Positions 16,935 to 25,879 of a stretch of 51,432 bases of DNA are shown in pieces. The position numbers and the translations under genes were made by a program. The stretch comes from Burkholderiales bacterium (lineage in GTDB: Bacteria > Pseudomonadota > Gammaproteobacteria > Burkholderiales > Burkholderiaceae_C). The stretch spans positions 1 to 51,432 of the forward strand of contig RXJV01000020.1 of NCBI GenBank assembly GCA_003963075.1, in the 5' to 3' direction. Position 1 is the first letter of the stretch; every line of letters starts with the position of its first letter. The notes below the pieces were generated by a model. The model was not told the DNA's origin, did no database searches, and was given only the letters and a program-made list of their open reading frames with translations.

Positions 16935-17417
16935 TCAGCCGCGGGGCGGCGTCAGAGGTGGCGCGACGACGCGATCACGCCAAGCCAATGCCGCCGCAGC
17001 CGGGTGGTCGGCCGACTCGCCGGCAGTGAGCGGCATCAGGGCCGACGGGATCCAGGCCAGGAAGGCGGTGGCAGCGAGTTGCACCGCATCGTCGGATGGA
17101 TCGCCCACGCCGACCACATCATGCGTTTCGGCCCCGTGCCGGTGGTAGACGCCATCGTGCTGGTGCAGCCCGGCCGCCGGTCCTTGGCTGATGCGCCAGA
17201 GGTGCTCGTTCACGGCAAGCCTGGGCTCCTGGGCGGCATGCAGCCTGTCCAGCACGTCATGCACGGGCTGGAGGACCCGCGTGGCCAGCATCGAAAGCGA
17301 ATGAGGCTCACCTGTCACCGCAGCGGCGTGGAGATGTCGCGGCCCCTGGATGCCGGCCACGAACTGCGCCACGCTGTGCAAGGGCAGCACCACCAGCAGC
17401 AGCATCAGGATGCTCAT
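16935..17417 (-). CDS. Exported His-rich protein, paralogue 1 (before the receptor)
   Basis: A 160-residue protein. Starting at the ATG at 17417 it has a signal peptide (MSILMLLLVVLPLHSVAQ). Further in-frame starts upstream would add about 30 residues. The mature part carries His clusters: GPRHLH (25-30), then HQHDGVYHRHG (85-95) and THDVVGVGDPSDD (98-110), with a Pro/Arg end (PPLTPPRG). Length, His placement, the GP-x-H-x-H block, the H..VG-x-x-DP block and the C-terminus all correspond to the protein at 14160, so the two are probably diverged paralogues. Its stop is 114 bases from the receptor start. No function is known to me. Confidence 0.68.
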   Translation of the reverse strand: MSILMLLLVVLPLHSVAQFVAGIQGPRHLHAAAVTGEPHSLSMLATRVLQPVHDVLDRLHAAQEPRLAVNEHLWRISQGPAAGLHQHDGVYHRHGAETHDVVGVGDPSDDAVQLAATAFLAWIPSALMPLTAGESADHPAAAALAWRDRVVAPPLTPPRG

Positions 17418-17637
17418 GCGGGTTCGTTGCAGCAGCGATGACAGGGGGTGTGACACGTTGCGGATCAATGACGAGGTCGGCCGGCACATCCGATGCACCA
17501 GCAACACTTAGCGGGACCATGCCACCCAGGCACTTGCGCAAGCGTTGCCTGTGCACGACGAGGTGGCCCTGGCACTGCATACGCAGCAACTGCGCGTCTG
17601 GACGCACGCCGCAGCGACCCTCGTTCAAGGGGGGCGC

Positions 17638-18091
17638 TTACCAGCTCGTGAAGGGCCGTACCGCGAGGTTGGCGTTGACGAAGCGTGCGTCGCCGGTGAC
17701 CTCGGCGCCGAGCCAGGGCGGGCGCGCAAACGGCTGGTCCTCGGCATCCAGCTCGATCTCGGCGAGGACGAGGCCGGCGTTGGCGCCAAGAAACTCATCC
17801 ACCTCCCAGGTCATGCCCTCGTAGGGGCAGAGCGAGCGGACCTTCTCGACGACCGGGCCGTCGCAGATCGCCAGCAGCGCTCGCGCGTCGGCCACGGGCA
17901 CGGCGTATTCGAACTCGGCGCGCGCGGCGCCCAACGTCGCGCCCTTGATCGTCAGAAAGGCCTGCTCGCCAGCCACACGCACGCGCACCGTGCGCGCCGG
18001 GTCGCGGCTCAGATAGCCCTGGCTGAATCGGGTGGACCGGCTCACGCCGGCACGCCAGGCATCGCTGGCAACGAGGAACTTGCGCTCGATC

Positions 18092-18102
<11 letters not shown>
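17638..18102 (-). CDS. CYTH domain protein (inorganic triphosphatase-like)
   Basis: A 154-residue stand-alone CYTH domain. The ExExK signature is at the N-terminus (E4, E6, K8 in EIERKFL), followed by TVRVRV, FLTIKG and EFEY strands of the triphosphate tunnel and a WEVDEF block near residue 100. Such proteins hydrolyse tripolyphosphate or similar triphosphates with Mg or Mn. The gene overlaps the 3' end of the helicase gene by 11 bases, so it is translated from the same message. Confidence 0.9.
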
Positions 18103-19336
<1,234 letters not shown>

Positions 19337-19396
19337 GGCGCGATTGTCGCGGGCGCTCAGCCGCCCGCGCTCATGCCCACGCCGCTCGGCTGCCGC

Positions 19397-20434
19397 TCAC
19401 GCGGCCAGGGCCAGGCTGGATTGCCGGGCCGCCGTGGCCTGAGCTGCCACCTCGCGCGGCGGCAGGGCCTTGAGGCGGTGGTCGCTCCAGACCTGGCGCC
19501 AGCGCCGCGCACCGGGCGTGCCGTTCCACAGGCCCAGGGCGTGGCGCATCGCATGGGCCCAGGAGCGGCCGGCGGCATGTACCCGGTCCAGGTAGTCCAG
19601 CCACTGGGCCTCGACCTGCTCGCGGGATTCGGCCGGGTCGCGCTGTCCAAAGAAGCGCGAGTCCCACTGCGCCATGCTCCAGGGCTCGTGGTAGGCCTCG
19701 CGGCCGATCATCACGCCGTCGACCTGGGTGAGCTGGGCGGCGATCTCATCCGGCGTCTTCAAGCCGCCATTGACCGCGATGGTCAGCGCCGGGAAGTCAC
19801 GCTTGAGCTGGGCCACGATCTCGTAGCGCAGCGGCGGGATCTCGCGGTTTTCTTTTGGCGACAATCCTTGCAGCCAGGCATTGCGGGCGTGGACGATGAA
19901 CACCTCGCAGCCCGCGGCCGCCACGGTGCCGACGAAGTCGCGCACGAAGTCATAGCTCTCGATCCGGTCGATGCCGATGCGGTGCTTGACGGTGACCGGC
20001 AGCGCGGTCGCATCGCGCATGGCCTTCACGCAGTCCGCCACCAAGTGCGGCTCGGCCATCAGGCAGGCCCCGAAGGCGCCCTTCTGCACCCGCTCGCTCG
20101 GGCAGCCGCAGTTCAGGTTGACCTCGTCATAGCCCCAGCGCTCAGCCAGCCGGGCGCAGGCGGCCAGGTCGGCCGGCTCGCTGCCGCCGAGCTGCAGGGC
20201 CACCGGATGCTCTTCGGTGTTGAAGTCCAGATGGCGCGGCTGGTCGCCATGCAGCAGCGCCCCGGTCGTCACCATCTCGGTGTAGAGCAGCGCGTGGCGC
20301 GTGATCAGGCGGTGCAGATAGCGGCAGTGGCGGTCGGTCCAGTCCATCATCGGCGCGACGGACAGGCGCCAGGGGCTGGTGGGGCGGTCTTCGGAGGGGA
20401 TCACGTGCGGGAGCAGGCGGCCGAGTGGGTCCAA
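19397..20434 (-). CDS. dusA: tRNA-dihydrouridine(20/20a) synthase DusA
   Basis: A 345-residue FMN enzyme that reduces uridines 20 and 20a of tRNA. The hallmark APMMDWTDRHCRYLHR is at 27-42, NLNCGCPSERVQKG holds the catalytic Cys (C111), and KHRIGID and VNGGL are flavin-binding segments of the TIM barrel. The frame has no ATG before the APMMDW block. The start is either TTG at 20434 (taken here, with a weak CAGG upstream) or GTG at 20404, which would better match the usual DusA length. Confidence 0.93.
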   Translation of the reverse strand: MDPLGRLLPHVIPSEDRPTSPWRLSVAPMMDWTDRHCRYLHRLITRHALLYTEMVTTGALLHGDQPRHLDFNTEEHPVALQLGGSEPADLAACARLAERWGYDEVNLNCGCPSERVQKGAFGACLMAEPHLVADCVKAMRDATALPVTVKHRIGIDRIESYDFVRDFVGTVAAAGCEVFIVHARNAWLQGLSPKENREIPPLRYEIVAQLKRDFPALTIAVNGGLKTPDEIAAQLTQVDGVMIGREAYHEPWSMAQWDSRFFGQRDPAESREQVEAQWLDYLDRVHAAGRSWAHAMRHALGLWNGTPGARRWRQVWSDHRLKALPPREVAAQATAARQSSLALAA

Positions 20435-20502
20435 GGCCTGCGGTCGGTGAGGGTCAACCGAAGACTGTAGCCGGCCTGCCGGGCTGGCCGGCCGTGAGGG
20501 CT

Positions 20503-20679
20503 TCAGCGACCGATGTTCAGCGGCGCCAGCGCCTGGTAGGCACGGGCCTGGCTGGCGATGCGACGCTCCAGGTCGACATGGTCAACCGCGTCGGCGAGGT
20601 AACGCTCATCCGCGTCAGCTTGGGTCGGGACGGACAGCGCCGAACGCAGTGAGGAGATCAGGCTTTGGATGAATTCCAT
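20503..20679 (-). CDS. DUF3563 microprotein
   Basis: A 58-residue protein starting MEFIQSLISSLRSAL, with the family core DERYLADAVDHVDLERRI at about 24-41 and a C-terminal LAPLNIGR. DUF3563 proteins are short and abundant in Burkholderiales, and their function is unknown. The sequence suggests an amphipathic N-terminal helix followed by a charged helix. A clear promoter lies upstream at 20725-20754. It is separated from dusA by 68 bases on the same strand. The length, below most gene-finder limits, makes it easy to miss. Confidence 0.8.
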   Translation of the reverse strand: MEFIQSLISSLRSALSVPTQADADERYLADAVDHVDLERRIASQARAYQALAPLNIGR

Positions 20680-20715
20680 GGGGCTTCAGGGCTTGTGGCC
20701 GCTTGATGTTCTAGG

Positions 20716-20754
20716 GTAAACCCGATTATAGGGTTTACACCAGTACCAAAGCAA
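20716..20754 (-). promoter_or_regulatory. Promoter of the DUF3563 gene with a symmetric operator around the -10 box
   Basis: On the minus strand, TTGCTT (20749-20754) and TATAAT (20725-20730) are separated by 18 bases, a near-consensus sigma70 promoter. An exact inverted repeat, GTAAACCC at 20716-20723 and GGGTTTAC at 20731-20738, flanks the -10 box with a 7-base spacer. A protein bound there would cover the -10 and start region, so repression is the simplest reading. The transcription start would be about 20717, giving a leader of about 38 bases. Confidence 0.7.
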
Positions 20755-20769
20755 GCCAGCCCTCTTCGC

Positions 20770-21705
20770 TCAAGCCGGTTCGAGCGCAAGCCCGGCCGAG
20801 GTCCAGGCCTCGATGCCGCCATGCAGCACACGGGTGCGGCGCCCCTGGCGCTGCAGCCAGACCGCCGCCCGCACCGCCGACGCGTCATTCGGGCAGGCGC
20901 AGTAGGTGATCAGCTCGGCACCCGGCGGCAGACCCGCCAGCGCGGACGCGTCGAGAGCGCCCAGGTCCAGATGGTGGGCGCCCGGGATGCGATGGCCCAG
21001 CGGCATTTCGGGTGACCAGGCCCGCACGTCGACGAAGACCACGTCGCCCGGCCTTGCCAGCAGCGCCGCCGCTTCCGCCGGTTCCAGCCGCTCGAAGTGC
21101 TCCAGCTCGCGCCGGACGACCGCGCGCCGCCACAACCGCCAGCCGATATAGCCCAGCAGCGCCAGGCCCGCGAGCGCCAGCGCGGCGCCGCCGAGTTGCC
21201 GCAGCCCCCGCAGCAAGGCGTCGATCTGGGCGTGGAAGGCCCAGCCCGCGCCGACCGCCGCACCGGCCCAGAGTGCCGAGCCGAGCAGGTTCCAGCCGAT
21301 GAAACGGCGCGCCGACATGCCGAGCGCGCCGGCCAGAGGCGGCGCGAGGATGGACAGCCCGGGCACGAACTTGGCCATCACCAGCGTGAACACGCCGCGC
21401 CTCACAAAGCTGGCCTCGTTCTGGCGCACACAGCTGTCCGGCGAGATGGAGATCCGGCACAGCGTCGACAGTACCCGCCGCCCGAGCCGCCGGCCGGCCC
21501 AGAACCACAGGCCGTTGGCGACGAGAGCCGCCGCGGTGGCGACCGCGAAGGCCCGCCATCCGAAGCCCTCGTGCATCGCGGCCTCGACGCCGGCAAGCAG
21601 CAGCACCGGCGTCGACGGCAGCGGCGCGCCCAGTTGCTCCAGCAGCACGGCCAGCGCCACGGCGAGCAGGCCGTGGTGGGTGAAGAGGTCGGTCAGCAGG
21701 TCCAT
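20770..21705 (-). CDS. DedA-family membrane protein fused to a rhodanese domain
   Basis: A 311-residue fusion. Residues 1-195 are a DedA/VTT (SNARE-associated) membrane domain, with EQLGAPLPSTPVLLLAG near the N-terminus and the FVPGLSILAPPLAGALGMSARRFIGWN re-entrant loop region (about 113-139). The DedA family includes lipid scramblases. Residues 210-311 are a rhodanese domain with DVR (226-228), HIPGAHHLDL-like HRIPGAHH, and the candidate active-site cysteine C269 (YCACPND). The ATG at 21705 is chosen because upstream in-frame codons lack similarity. The rhodanese should lie in the cytoplasm. Such fusions occur in other proteobacteria. Confidence 0.9.
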   Translation of the reverse strand: MDLLTDLFTHHGLLAVALAVLLEQLGAPLPSTPVLLLAGVEAAMHEGFGWRAFAVATAAALVANGLWFWAGRRLGRRVLSTLCRISISPDSCVRQNEASFVRRGVFTLVMAKFVPGLSILAPPLAGALGMSARRFIGWNLLGSALWAGAAVGAGWAFHAQIDALLRGLRQLGGAALALAGLALLGYIGWRLWRRAVVRRELEHFERLEPAEAAALLARPGDVVFVDVRAWSPEMPLGHRIPGAHHLDLGALDASALAGLPPGAELITYCACPNDASAVRAAVWLQRQGRRTRVLHGGIEAWTSAGLALEPA

Positions 21706-21759
21706 GGCAGAGGGCGCGAGGATAGCCGCCACGCGGTGTCCGGGCCGGCGCAAGCCCAT

Positions 21760-21783
21760 CGCTATGTAATTGCGTACATTACG
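21760..21783 (+). promoter_or_regulatory. ModE-type molybdate operator
   Basis: CGCTATGTA (21760-21768) and TACATTACG (21775-21783) form an imperfect inverted repeat with a 6-base spacer. This closely matches the ModE half-site pattern CGnTATnTA known from E. coli modA. The modE gene is the last gene of the operon, so autoregulated repression by molybdate-bound ModE is expected. The operator ends four bases before the modB start codon, so the transcript must start within it or the message is nearly leaderless. Confidence 0.75.
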
Positions 21784-21787
21784 CAGC

Positions 21788-22471
21788 ATGCCGCAAGAGC
21801 TCTGGAGCCAGTTTGACGCCGCGCCGCTGGCCTTGACGCTGCGCGTGGCCGTCGTCGCCACCGGCCTGGCCCTGCTGCTGGGCATTGCGCTGGGCTGGGT
21901 GTTCGCGCGCACCCGGCTGCCCGGCCGCAATGTGCTGGAGGCCGTCTGCATGCTGCCACTGGTGCTGCCGCCCACCGTGCTGGGCTACGGCATCCTCGTG
22001 CTGATGGGTCGTCGTAGTGCGCTTGGTGGCTGGCTGCGCGAGCACTTCGACTACAGCGTCATCTTCAACTGGCACGGGGCGGTCATGGCGTCGACCCTGG
22101 TGGCGCTGCCGCTGGTGCTGAAGGGCGCCAGCAGTGCTTTCGCCCAGGTGGACCGAGATCTGGAGGCTGCGGCCCGCACCCTGGGCCAGTCGCGCTGGAG
22201 CAGCTTCATCCGGGTGACGCTGCCGCTGGCCTGGCCCGGCATTTTGGCCGGCACGCTGTTGGCCTTTGCCCGTGCGATGGGCGAGTTCGGCGCTTCACTG
22301 ATGGTGGCCGGCTCGATCCCGGGCCAGACCCAGACCGCCTCGATGGCCATTTACGACGCGGTGCAGGCCGGCCGTGACGATCTGGCCCTGCTGCTGTCGC
22401 TGGTCGTGTCGGCCGTGTCGGTCGCCGTCCTGGTGTTGTCCAACCGCTACCTGCAACGCAACCCATCATGA
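21788..22471 (+). CDS. modB: Molybdate ABC transporter permease ModB
   Basis: A 227-residue inner-membrane permease with five to six helices. The EAA loop, which contacts the ATPase, reads DLEAAARTLGQSRWSSFIRVTLPLAWPGI (about 124-152), and [15 protein letters not shown] follows, as in ModB. The ATG at 21788 is used; an in-frame TTG at 21770 lies inside the ModE operator and is unlikely. The operon order modB-modA-modC-modE is unusual because modA normally comes first. The stop overlaps modA by four bases (ATGA). Confidence 0.92.
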   Translation: MPQELWSQFDAAPLALTLRVAVVATGLALLLGIALGWVFARTRLPGRNVLEAVCMLPLVLPPTVLGYGILVLMGRRSALGGWLREHFDYSVIFNWHGAVMASTLVALPLVLKGASSAFAQVDRDLEAAARTLGQSRWSSFIRVTLPLAWPGILAGTLLAFARAMGEFGASLMVAGSIPGQTQTASMAIYDAVQAGRDDLALLLSLVVSAVSVAVLVLSNRYLQRNPS

Positions 22472-23214
22472 AGACACGCCTGCTGATCGCCCTGTCCCTC
22501 GCCGCCCTGCCGTGGTTCGCTTCGGCCCAGACGCTCACGGTGTCTGCCGCCGCCAGCCTGACGGACGCGTTCAAGGAGATCGCGTCCCGCTTCGAGGCCA
22601 GCCGGCCGGGCAGCAAGCTGCGCTTCAATTTCGCAGCCTCGGGCGTGCTGCTGCAACAGATCGCCCAGGGAGCGCCGGCCGACGTCTTCGCCAGCGCCGA
22701 CCAGGAGACGATGAACCGCGCCGCCGACCAAAAGCTCATCGCGGCCGACACGCGGCGCGACTTCGCCGCCAACGCCCTGGTGCTGATCACGCCGGCCGAC
22801 GCTACCGCCACGGTGGCCAGCCTGGCCGACCTGACCAAACCGGCGGTGCGCCGGATCGCCATCGGCAAGGTGGCCTCCGTGCCCGTCGGCCGCTACACCC
22901 AGCAGGCCCTGGGCAGTGCGCAGCTGTGGTCGGCGCTGAGCGCCAAGCTGGTGTTCGCCGACAACGTGCGCCAGGTGCTGGACTATGTGGCCCGCGGCGA
23001 GGTCGAGGCCGGCTTTGTCTACCGCACCGATGCCGAAATCGCCCGCGACCGGGTGCGCGTCGCCGCCACTGTGGCGGGCCACGCGCCCATCACCTACCCG
23101 GCCGCGGTGGTGGCTGACAGCAAGCAGACGGCGCTGGCGCGCGACTTCGTTGGCTACCTGGTCGGCAGCGAGGCCCAGGCCATCCTGGCCAGGCACGGGT
23201 TCGGCAAGCCTTGA
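22468..23214 (+). CDS. modA: Molybdate-binding periplasmic protein ModA
   Basis: A 248-residue binding protein. The signal peptide is cleaved after ASAQ (about residue 21). The mature part starts with TLTVSAAASLTDAFKEI, the ModA signature, with AASGVLLQQI and ADVFASAD forming the oxyanion site. GFVYRTDA and ITYPAAVVADS belong to the second lobe. It captures molybdate or tungstate for ModB/ModC. It overlaps both neighbours (ATGA with modB, TTGA with modC). Confidence 0.94.
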   Translation: MKTRLLIALSLAALPWFASAQTLTVSAAASLTDAFKEIASRFEASRPGSKLRFNFAASGVLLQQIAQGAPADVFASADQETMNRAADQKLIAADTRRDFAANALVLITPADATATVASLADLTKPAVRRIAIGKVASVPVGRYTQQALGSAQLWSALSAKLVFADNVRQVLDYVARGEVEAGFVYRTDAEIARDRVRVAATVAGHAPITYPAAVVADSKQTALARDFVGYLVGSEAQAILARHGFGKP

Positions 23215-23921
23215 TCGACGTCCGTCTCCAACTCGACGTCGCCGACGGCCGCCGGCGGTTCGACCTTGACATTGCATTCGCAACCGAAGCGCCCTTCGTC
23301 GCGCTGTACGGCCCGTCGGGCGCCGGCAAATCCTTGACCCTGAGGGCCATGGCCGGGTTGCTGCGGGTGCGTGCCGGCCACGTGCGGCTGAACGGCCACA
23401 CGCTGCTGGACACCGCGGCGGGCATCGATCTGGCACCCGAAGCCCGACGCGTGGGCTACCTGTTCCAGCACTACGCCCTCTTCCCGCACCTCAGCGTGCG
23501 GCAGAACATTGCCTTCGGGCTGACAAGCTGGCGGCGCCGGCTGCAGGCCGACGACGCCGCACGGGTCGACGCGCTGATCGACAGCTTCGGCCTCAAGGCG
23601 CTGGCCGACAGCCGGCCGGCCACGCTGTCCGGCGGCCAGCAACAGCGCGTGGCCCTGGCCCGGGCGCTGGCCTGCCAGCCCCAGGTGCTGCTGCTGGACG
23701 AGCCCTTCGCGGCGCTGCATGTCACGCTGCGCCGCCAGCTGCGCGCGGAGCTGCGCGAGCTGCGTGCACGCCTGGGCATCCCGGCGTTGATCGTCAGCCA
23801 TGACCCCGAGGACGTGACGGCCCTCGCCGATGAGGTCTTCGTGCTTGACGGCGGCAGCGTGCAGCGGCGGCTGCGCACCGATGACGCGGACCTGCGCGCT
23901 GCCCTGGAGCCCGCCCGATGA
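23211..23921 (+). CDS. modC: Molybdate ABC transporter ATP-binding protein ModC, lacking the Mop domain
   Basis: A 236-residue ABC ATPase: Walker A GPSGAGKS (34-41), Q-loop Q86 (LFQHYALF), signature LSGGQQQR (139-146), Walker B LLLDEP (160-165) and H-loop H197. Typical ModC proteins have about 350 residues because a regulatory Mop/TOBE domain follows; here the protein stops after the nucleotide-binding domain. The stop overlaps the modE ATG (ATGA), so this is not a frameshift. The D-loop reads FAALH, with His170 in place of the usual Asp. The TTG start overlaps the modA stop. Confidence 0.88.
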   Translation: MIDVRLQLDVADGRRRFDLDIAFATEAPFVALYGPSGAGKSLTLRAMAGLLRVRAGHVRLNGHTLLDTAAGIDLAPEARRVGYLFQHYALFPHLSVRQNIAFGLTSWRRRLQADDAARVDALIDSFGLKALADSRPATLSGGQQQRVALARALACQPQVLLLDEPFAALHVTLRRQLRAELRELRARLGIPALIVSHDPEDVTALADEVFVLDGGSVQRRLRTDDADLRAALEPAR

Positions 23922-24721
23922 CCCCCCAGGATCGGCCGCTGCTGCGCGGCGAACTGCGCCTGGCCGGGCGGCTCGACAGCCGCTTCTTCGACCTGCTCGC
24001 CGCCATCGCCGTGACCGGTTCGCTGCAAAAGGGCGCTCGGGCCGCCGGCTACAGCTACAAGGGCGCCTGGCTGGTGCTGGACGCCGCCAGCGCGCTGACA
24101 CGGGCGCCGCTGGTCGAGGCCAACGCCGGCGGGCGCGGCGGCGGTGGCACGCGGCTCACCGGCGAGGGCCAGGCGCTGCTCGACGCCTGGCGGCAGCTGC
24201 AGCGGCGGCTCGCCGGTTTCCTGGCCGACGAGGAGGCCCGGCTGACCGAGCAACCCGGCCTCGCGGCCCTCTTGAAAAGGATGAGCATGAAGACCAGTGC
24301 ACGCAACCAGTTCCATGGCCGCATCGCCGCGGTGACCCCCGGCCCGGTGACGACGACCGTGCGCGTCACGGTCGACGGCGGACAGCAAATCACCGCCGCG
24401 CTGACCACACCGGCCGCCGAGGAGCTGCAGCTGCAGGCCGGCCAGGAGGCACTGGCCCTCGTCAAGGCAAGCGAGGTCGTGCTGGTGACCGACTTTGGCG
24501 GCTACCGGCTGTCGGCACGCAACCAGCTCGCGGGCACGGTGTCGCGACTGCAGCGCGGCGCGGTCTCCAGCCTGGTGGGGCTGACGCTGCCCGGTGGCAC
24601 GGTGGTGACCGCCAGCGTCACCAACGATGCCGTCGATGCGCTGGGCCTGGCGCCTGGCCAAGCCGCGACGGCGGTGTTCAAGGCCCATGCCGTCATGCTC
24701 GCGGTGCGCGGCGCCGACTGA
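23918..24721 (+). CDS. modE: Molybdate-responsive regulator ModE with two Mop domains
   Basis: A 267-residue ModE. The N-terminal winged helix (about 18-105) contains FFDLLAAIAVTGSLQKGARAAGYSYKGAW. Two tandem molybdate-binding Mop domains follow, each opening with an SARNQ motif: SARNQFHGRIAAV (about 127-139) and SARNQLAGTVSRL (about 196-208). With molybdate bound, ModE dimers act on operators such as the one at 21760-21783. It is the last gene of the mod operon, coupled to modC by ATGA. Confidence 0.92.
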   Translation: MTPQDRPLLRGELRLAGRLDSRFFDLLAAIAVTGSLQKGARAAGYSYKGAWLVLDAASALTRAPLVEANAGGRGGGGTRLTGEGQALLDAWRQLQRRLAGFLADEEARLTEQPGLAALLKRMSMKTSARNQFHGRIAAVTPGPVTTTVRVTVDGGQQITAALTTPAAEELQLQAGQEALALVKASEVVLVTDFGGYRLSARNQLAGTVSRLQRGAVSSLVGLTLPGGTVVTASVTNDAVDALGLAPGQAATAVFKAHAVMLAVRGAD

Positions 24722-24785
24722 CCGCCGGCAACGCTCGGGCGCTTATGCCTCGGCAGCCCGTCTTCCAGCGCAACATTGGCTCCTG

Positions 24786-24801
24786 AATAAGAAAATAAGA
24801 A
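24786..24801 (+). promoter_or_regulatory. Tandem AATAAGAA repeat upstream of cysP
   Basis: Two exact head-to-tail copies of AATAAGAA (24786-24793 and 24794-24801) form an AT-rich island in a very GC-rich region, 68 bases before the cysP start. CysB-bound sulfur-starvation promoters carry AT-rich sites of this general type, and a cysB gene lies at the end of the block. A promoter or activator site here is therefore likely, though the exact binding pattern is inferred. Confidence 0.5.
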
Positions 24802-24868
24802 ATCTGTCGTTCCGCGAATGAAGGACTTTGGGCACCCTCGCGCCTTTCGTTCACTCGACGGGTCCGAC

Positions 24869-25879
24869 ATGCCTGCCTTCCTGCCCACCCGCCGCGCCGC
24901 AGTGGTCTCGCTCCTGGCCGCCGCCTCGTTGCCGGCACTGGCCGCCGATCCGGCCCTGCTCAACGTGTCCTACGACGTGGCCCGCGAGCTGTACAAGCAG
25001 CTCAACCCGGCCTTCGTGGCCGCCGAAAAGGCCAAGGGCCATGCGGTCAGCGTGAACCAGAGCCACGGCGGTTCCAGCAAACAGATCGGCGCCGTGATCG
25101 GCGGCCTGGAGGCCGACGTCGTGACGATGAACCAGGCAACCGACGTCGACCAGCTCGCCGTCAACGGCCTGACCCCGACGGACTGGCGCAGCCGCTTCCC
25201 GAATGGCGCGGCGCCCTATTCGTCGACCATGCTGTTCCTGGTGCGCAAGGGCAACCCCAAGGGCATCAAGGACTGGAGCGACCTGGCCCGGCCCGGCGTG
25301 CAGGTCATCATCCCCAACCCCAAGGTCACCGGCAACGGCCGCTATGGCTACCTGGCGGCCTGGGGCAGCGTCATCGCCACCGGCGGCAGCGAGGCCCAGG
25401 CCCGCGAGCGCGTGAGCAAGATCTTCGCCAACGTGCCGGTGCTGGACGGCGGCGGCCGCGGCGCCACCACCACCTTCACGCAGCGCGGCATCGGTGACGT
25501 GCTCGTCACTTTCGAGGCGGAGGTCGAGCTGATCGAGAACGAGTTCGGCCAGGGCCAGTTCGAGCAGGTCAACCCCAGCATCTCCATCGAGACCGAGGCG
25601 CCCGTGGCCATCGTCGACAAGGTCGTCGCCAAAAAGGGCACGGCGGCGCTGGCCAAGGCCTACCTCGACTTCCACTGGACGCCCGAGGCGCAGGAGATCA
25701 TCGCCCGCAACAACTTCCGCCCACGCGACCCGGCCCTGCTGAAGAAGCACGCGGGCCGCTTCGCCGACATCAAGCTGTTCACGGTCGACAAGACCCTGGG
25801 CGGCTGGGCTGCGGTCAGCAAGACGCACTTCGCCGACGGCGGCGTGTTCGACCAGATCATGGCGGGGATCAAACGCTGA
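24869..25879 (+). CDS. cysP: Sulfate/thiosulfate-binding periplasmic protein
   Basis: A 336-residue binding protein with a signal peptide ending ALAAD (about 1-25). Conserved sulfate-site blocks are SYDVARELYKQLNPAF, NQSHGGSSKQ, DVVTMNQATDVD, NPKVTGNGRYGYLAAWG and ENEF. The ATG at 24869 gives a regular signal peptide; an in-frame start 17 codons upstream would not. It binds sulfate or thiosulfate for CysT/CysW/CysA. cysP and sbp cannot be separated by sequence alone. The stop overlaps the cysT ATG (TGATG). Confidence 0.93.
   Translation: MPAFLPTRRAAVVSLLAAASLPALAADPALLNVSYDVARELYKQLNPAFVAAEKAKGHAVSVNQSHGGSSKQIGAVIGGLEADVVTMNQATDVDQLAVNGLTPTDWRSRFPNGAAPYSSTMLFLVRKGNPKGIKDWSDLARPGVQVIIPNPKVTGNGRYGYLAAWGSVIATGGSEAQARERVSKIFANVPVLDGGGRGATTTFTQRGIGDVLVTFEAEVELIENEFGQGQFEQVNPSISIETEAPVAIVDKVVAKKGTAALAKAYLDFHWTPEAQEIIARNNFRPRDPALLKKHAGRFADIKLFTVDKTLGGWAAVSKTHFADGGVFDQIMAGIKR

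Noticed and set aside
16821-17637. Zur or Fur box ahead of the receptor and His-rich genes
   Set aside because: I found no AT-rich palindrome resembling either consensus in 16821-16934 or 17418-17637, so metal regulation is unsupported by sequence.
17438-17824. Plus-strand open frame in the longest gap
   Set aside because: It runs into the antisense of the CYTH gene, has no family resemblance and no ribosome site.
23211-23921. modC as a pseudogene truncated by frameshift
   Set aside because: All ATPase motifs are intact and the stop overlaps the modE ATG. Downstream sequence encodes ModE in frame, not a lost Mop domain of ModC.
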